Below, one piece after another: positions 60,646-64,000 of a stretch of 64,000 nucleotides of DNA; within the stretch, counting starts at the first letter, position 1; each line of letters opens with the position of its first letter. The notes under the pieces were generated by a model. That model was not told the origin of the DNA, made no database searches, and worked only from the letters and a program-made list of their open reading frames with translations. The position numbers and the translations under genes are program-made. The stretch spans positions 2,728,001 through 2,792,000 of the forward strand of contig NZ_CP102293.1 in assembly GCF_025152575.1 (NCBI RefSeq), given 5' to 3'. Source of the DNA: Subdoligranulum variabile. GTDB lineage: Bacteria; Bacillota; Clostridia; Oscillospirales; Ruminococcaceae.

Positions 60646-61878
60646 ATGCGCAAATTGCTGCTTTGGCTGGTCATGGTCATTGTCATGGTCGCGCTGATTC
60701 TGGGCGGTACGGCAGCCTTTTTATACAGCCGTACCGGGGAGGATGCGCTGCCGCAGGAACCGGTCACCTTCGGTGAGACGTCACTGGAACCCAATGGCTG
60801 GGACTGGGTTGTGCCTGTACTGGGCGACTCGGTCAACAAGACCTATCAAAGTCTTACCAATCTGACCGTGCAGAAACTGGGCACCTTTACCGATACGGTG
60901 CCCCAGCTTGTGCTGCCTGCCTGGGTGACGCGGGCGGAGATCACGATCACCGCACCGGACGGTACCAGCTGGTCCGGCGGTGTGGAAGACTGCAATACCT
61001 ATACCTACACACAGAACGGCGACTATGACCTGGTCGTGACTGCCTATCACCAGGAAAATGAGCCGCCCGCTGACGCCCAGGGGTGGTATGCCTATCATGC
61101 CGCTTACACGATGCAGCTCACGCCTACTGTGACGCTGAGCAGTGAACGGGCAGCCCAGGGCAGTGTGGTGGCCATCATGCTGTCCGGCATTCTGGACGGG
61201 GAGCCTTCCCTGGAAACTGACCTGGGAACGGTCTGGTTCCGTAAAACGGCCAGCGGATATATGGGTTACATCCCCGTAACCTACAATGCCGAGAGCGGCG
61301 ATCATGTCATGACGCTGACCTGCGGCAGCCTCACCCAGGAAGTGACCCTGTCGGTCAGCAAGACGGAGTACGGCAATGCGGCGGTTCCGGCGGAGGAAGA
61401 CTCCGGTGGGGCCGAGGAATTCCGCAATGCCATCTGGCCGCTGTACACCACGGGGGAAAGCGAAAAGCTCTGGTCGGGGGCTTTCCAGCGCCCCAGCGCC
61501 GCCGAGGTCACGTTATCCTATGGCGTAGTACAGATGGTGGACGGACAGCGCAGCGGACAGGCGACCGGTCTGACTTATGCGGCTTCTCCGGGAGAGACCA
61601 TCACGGCGCCCCAGAACGGAAAGGTCGTCTTTGCCGGCACACTGACGCTGACGGGCGGCACGGTGGTCATCGACCACGGCTGTGGGGTCAAGAGCTATCT
61701 GTATGGGCTGCAGACCGTCACGGCGGAGCAAGGCCAGACGGTCAGTACCGGTGATGCCGTGGGAACAGCCGGGGAGGAGCATGACCTGATTTACGAACTG
61801 CGGATCGGCAACAAATCTGTCGATCCCGATAAAGCGATTCTGGGCAGCAGCGGCTTGCAATACCGCGAGTCGGAATAA
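60646..61878 (+). CDS. Membrane-anchored protein with degenerate LytM (M23) domain, paralog 1
   Basis: 410 residues after AAGGAG. One N-terminal membrane helix (about 4-26), then a region shared with the next gene (FGETSLEPNGWDWVVPVLGD and VTLSSERAAQGSVV). The C-terminal LytM-like domain (about 305-395) keeps the scaffold (ITAPQNGKVVFAG and VVIDHGCGVKSYLYGL). However, the zinc site HxxxD reads QATGLT, and the HxH reads YLYG, so it should not cut peptidoglycan. Degenerate LytM proteins such as SpoIIQ or EnvC act as scaffolds or amidase activators. The same family is repeated in the next gene. Confidence 0.75.
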   Translation: MRKLLLWLVMVIVMVALILGGTAAFLYSRTGEDALPQEPVTFGETSLEPNGWDWVVPVLGDSVNKTYQSLTNLTVQKLGTFTDTVPQLVLPAWVTRAEITITAPDGTSWSGGVEDCNTYTYTQNGDYDLVVTAYHQENEPPADAQGWYAYHAAYTMQLTPTVTLSSERAAQGSVVAIMLSGILDGEPSLETDLGTVWFRKTASGYMGYIPVTYNAESGDHVMTLTCGSLTQEVTLSVSKTEYGNAAVPAEEDSGGAEEFRNAIWPLYTTGESEKLWSGAFQRPSAAEVTLSYGVVQMVDGQRSGQATGLTYAASPGETITAPQNGKVVFAGTLTLTGGTVVIDHGCGVKSYLYGLQTVTAEQGQTVSTGDAVGTAGEEHDLIYELRIGNKSVDPDKAILGSSGLQYRESE

Positions 61879-61968
61879 GCGGCTCTGCCTTTGCATAGAA
61901 AATCCCTGAAGACTGCACAGCGTTTTCAGGGTGTGCGCAACGAGGGGAACAGGAGAGTGGCATAGACC

Positions 61969-64000
61969 ATGCAAGAAGAGAAGAACAGGACCACGCCTGG
62001 GCAGAAAACGGACAAAAAGCGTCGCCGCAGAAAGAAGAACTCTGCGGCCGGGGCGCATCCTGCGGTGAAGGCAACGCCGGAACAGGAAAAGAAGGAGCCG
62101 GAAAACGTTTTGGAAGAAACGGCAGAACAGCCGCCTGAACCGGCTGCATCACAGCCGGATGTGGTGACGGAAGAGGCAAAACCCGCTGGCGAAGAGATTG
62201 AACCGGCGGCAGAAGACACCCCGGCGCAGGACGCAGTGGCTGCCGAGCCGGAATCCCCGGAACTGGCTGAGCCTGCGCAGCCCGTGGAAACCGTACAGGA
62301 AGCCGAGGACACGCCGGCACAAAAGGCCGAAGAATCGGCGGATGAAGAGGCTGCCGCGGAACCGGAAGCGGCGGTGCCGGAGGGTGAAACAGAGGGGCCG
62401 CAGTCCCTGGAACCTTCGCAAACAGAGCAGACTTCCGCCAAGGAAGAGAGTGCGCCGGAAAATCCCGGCCCGACTCCGCCTGCGGAAGTGGAAACGACTG
62501 AATCCCCGGAAAAATCCGAGGAACCGGCAATTCCGGAACCGTCGGAAAAAACGGCACCAACACCGGAGACGGATGAGAAAACCGAAGAAAAGACCGCAGA
62601 GGAAACCCCGGAAGAACCCGCTTTGGCGGAAACCGAAGAGGATTCTTCTGCTAAAGAAGAACTTCCCGAGGAAGATGAGCAGCGGCTTTCGGATCTGACG
62701 CGCACGGTACAGCTGTCGGTAGAACAGATCATGTCCCGCGTCAGTGAAGAGGAGGCTGCGGAAGAAGCCGCAGAGATCCAGCCCGAGGCGGACGACGAAG
62801 AGGAGGAAGCCGCCGTTACCCTGCAGGATCATCTGCGCACTGGGTTGTCCGGCATGGCAAAGTGGTTCCTGCTGGTGGTGTTCTTCGTGCTGGTCATTGC
62901 CGGCTGCGGGGTGGCCTGGCTGTATCGCAGTGCCACGCCGGATATGCTGCCGCAGATTACCGTGACTTTTGCCGGCCAGACGCTGGAACCCACCGCCTAC
63001 AAGTGGAAGGTCCCGGTCATCGGCAACTTGTTCAAACGGACCTATGCCGATACCTACAGCAGCACACCGGTGGATCTGAGCGAGACCATCGATCAGGTCT
63101 CCCCAGACTTTGTGATTTCTCCCTCGGATTACCGTACCGAGCTTACGGTGACCGACGCGGAAGAGAATGTGATTTTTGAAGGGGATACCGATACCTTCTC
63201 CTCCTTCCAGTTCACCAGCAACGGTACCTACACGGCCAAGCTGGTGGTGCACAGTGACGCCAGTTCGGTGCCCGGGGATACCTCGGTGACAGGCAGCGAA
63301 ACCTGGTACTTCCATTTTACTGTGGGGGTGCGCCCCTCGGTCCGGCTCTCCAGCACGGCGGCCAATCAGGGCAGCGCGGTGGCGGTTCGCGTCGGCGACA
63401 CGCTGGATGGTTCACAGCCTACCCTGCAGACCGAGCTGGAAAATGCAGGCTTTTTCAAGGCGAGCTCCGGATGGGTCTGCTATCTTCCTGTCCCCTGGGA
63501 TGAACCGGCAGGTACCCAGACCATCGTGGTCACGGCGGGTGGCTATACCGAAACACTGGAACTTAAGGTCAAGGCCGTCAGCTGGGAGTACAAGGATTAT
63601 TACAACAATTCCCAGCGTATTTCGCCCTACATCGGGCAGTATGACATTCCGGCCGAATTGCAGAAGCTTCTGACCCAGAGCGATACGGCCATTGCCTGGT
63701 CCAACGGCGGGTTTGTCCAGCCGTTCCTCAATACGCTGGACGTCAAGCTGGCGTTCGGAACCACCGAGTATGTAGGACGCAATTACAGCCAGCGCAATTC
63801 CAACAACGGGTCCGGCGGCCGTACTTTGACCAATCTGGTGCTGGATACCACGTCCGGTGAATTGTTGATCGCGCCGGCCAGCGGCAAGGTTCTGCTGGCC
63901 AAGGATCTGGGCGGTGACTTCGGCTATACGCTGGTCATTGACCATGGTGCCGGCGTCAAGAGCATCTTCTACAATCTGCAGAAGATCAGCGTCAAGTCCG
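61969..64000 (+). CDS. Membrane protein with long acidic N-terminus and degenerate LytM domain, paralog 2 (partial)
   Basis: At least 677 residues; the 3' end lies outside the window. A basic start (KKRRRRKK) is followed by about 270 residues of Glu/Pro/Ala/Thr-rich, low-complexity sequence, probably cytoplasmic. A membrane helix (about 298-320) follows. The outer part repeats the previous protein: FAGQTLEPTAYKWKVPVIGN and VRLSSTAANQGSAV match it closely. The LytM-like domain (from about 610) lacks the zinc His of HxxxD (NLVLDT) and reads KSIFYNL in place of HxH. The frame is continuous from 61969, after AGGAGAG. The function is inferred to be like the neighbour. Confidence 0.72.
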   Translation, partial: MQEEKNRTTPGQKTDKKRRRRKKNSAAGAHPAVKATPEQEKKEPENVLEETAEQPPEPAASQPDVVTEEAKPAGEEIEPAAEDTPAQDAVAAEPESPELAEPAQPVETVQEAEDTPAQKAEESADEEAAAEPEAAVPEGETEGPQSLEPSQTEQTSAKEESAPENPGPTPPAEVETTESPEKSEEPAIPEPSEKTAPTPETDEKTEEKTAEETPEEPALAETEEDSSAKEELPEEDEQRLSDLTRTVQLSVEQIMSRVSEEEAAEEAAEIQPEADDEEEEAAVTLQDHLRTGLSGMAKWFLLVVFFVLVIAGCGVAWLYRSATPDMLPQITVTFAGQTLEPTAYKWKVPVIGNLFKRTYADTYSSTPVDLSETIDQVSPDFVISPSDYRTELTVTDAEENVIFEGDTDTFSSFQFTSNGTYTAKLVVHSDASSVPGDTSVTGSETWYFHFTVGVRPSVRLSSTAANQGSAVAVRVGDTLDGSQPTLQTELENAGFFKASSGWVCYLPVPWDEPAGTQTIVVTAGGYTETLELKVKAVSWEYKDYYNNSQRISPYIGQYDIPAELQKLLTQSDTAIAWSNGGFVQPFLNTLDVKLAFGTTEYVGRNYSQRNSNNGSGGRTLTNLVLDTTSGELLIAPASGKVLLAKDLGGDFGYTLVIDHGAGVKSIFYNLQKISVKS

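Noticed and set aside
62000..62800. Tandem repeat array in the acidic N-terminus of the last gene
   Set aside because: It is low-complexity Glu/Pro/Ala coding sequence without a regular repeat unit.
1..64000. tRNA, rRNA, CRISPR arrays or prophage genes
   Set aside because: None was seen in the intergenic gaps, all of which are short and accounted for by promoters, terminators, the T-box or the small RNA.

Overview
The window looks like chromosomal DNA of a GC-rich, low-redundancy gut Firmicute of the Oscillospiraceae (Faecalibacterium / Subdoligranulum / Gemmiger type). This is inferred from three things: the split GlgC/GlgD glycogen pair, the YlxM-Ffh-RpsP-KhpA-RimM-TrmD order, and sporulation genes (spoIIID, spoIIP, spoVAC-AD-AE) in otherwise GC-rich DNA. 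Strong housekeeping promoters (TTGnnn-N17-TATAAT) and intrinsic terminators are easy to see and delimit most transcription units. No rRNA, tRNA, CRISPR array or prophage was found.

Layout. 1-1.3 kb: start of a divergent DegV-like gene and a membrane-anchored SGNH hydrolase. 1.4-7.5 kb: glycogen synthesis operon glgB-glgC-glgD-glgA, with a hairpin-plus-T-tract before glgA. 7.6-11.1 kb: a C39-like lipoprotein, an AT-rich acyltransferase, uridine kinase, dCMP deaminase and spoIIID. 11.2-16.6 kb: a divergent cysteine-synthase-like enzyme, then the SRP/ribosome-maturation cluster, ending in a TrmD fused to a GNAT acetyltransferase. 16.6-21.5 kb: HPr, uvrC and a large GT-C-like membrane protein. 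21.6-25.6 kb: a YesN/YesM-type two-component system overlapping a sugar-binding lipoprotein, with no ABC transporter. 25.6-26.6 kb: an IS3-family element with an internally deleted orfB. 26.6-31.5 kb: flavin reductase and GT2; a Crp/Fnr regulator divergent from a NitT/TauT-like ABC transporter, with a perfect dyad between them. 31.5-38.3 kb: hemW, a BI-1 protein, a T-box-controlled pheST operon and a class B sortase. 38.4-43.3 kb: a candidate small structured RNA, glmS, a UDP-sugar 4,6-dehydratase and a phosphoglycosyl transferase. 43.5-51.7 kb: a PucR-type regulator, YebC, a zinc-ribbon/PASTA pseudokinase, a divergent EI-like protein, a patatin lipase, a nucleotidyltransferase and a MerR regulator. 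51.8-60.1 kb: rsmE, prmA, GNAT, the spoVA genes, rpsT, spoIIP, asnS and mutY. 60.2-64 kb: a small acidic membrane protein and two paralogous membrane proteins with degenerate LytM (M23) domains; the last runs off the window.

The main functional themes are glycogen storage, translation and SRP functions, envelope sugar supply (glmS to UDP-GlcNAc dehydratase to lipid-linked sugar), and remnants of, or a working, sporulation programme. The most unusual items are proteins that keep a fold but lose catalytic residues (pseudokinase, EI-like protein, two LytM proteins), the TrmD-GNAT fusion, the small RNA upstream of glmS and the predicted Crp/Fnr operator. All functions are assigned by reading the sequence; no database search was run.
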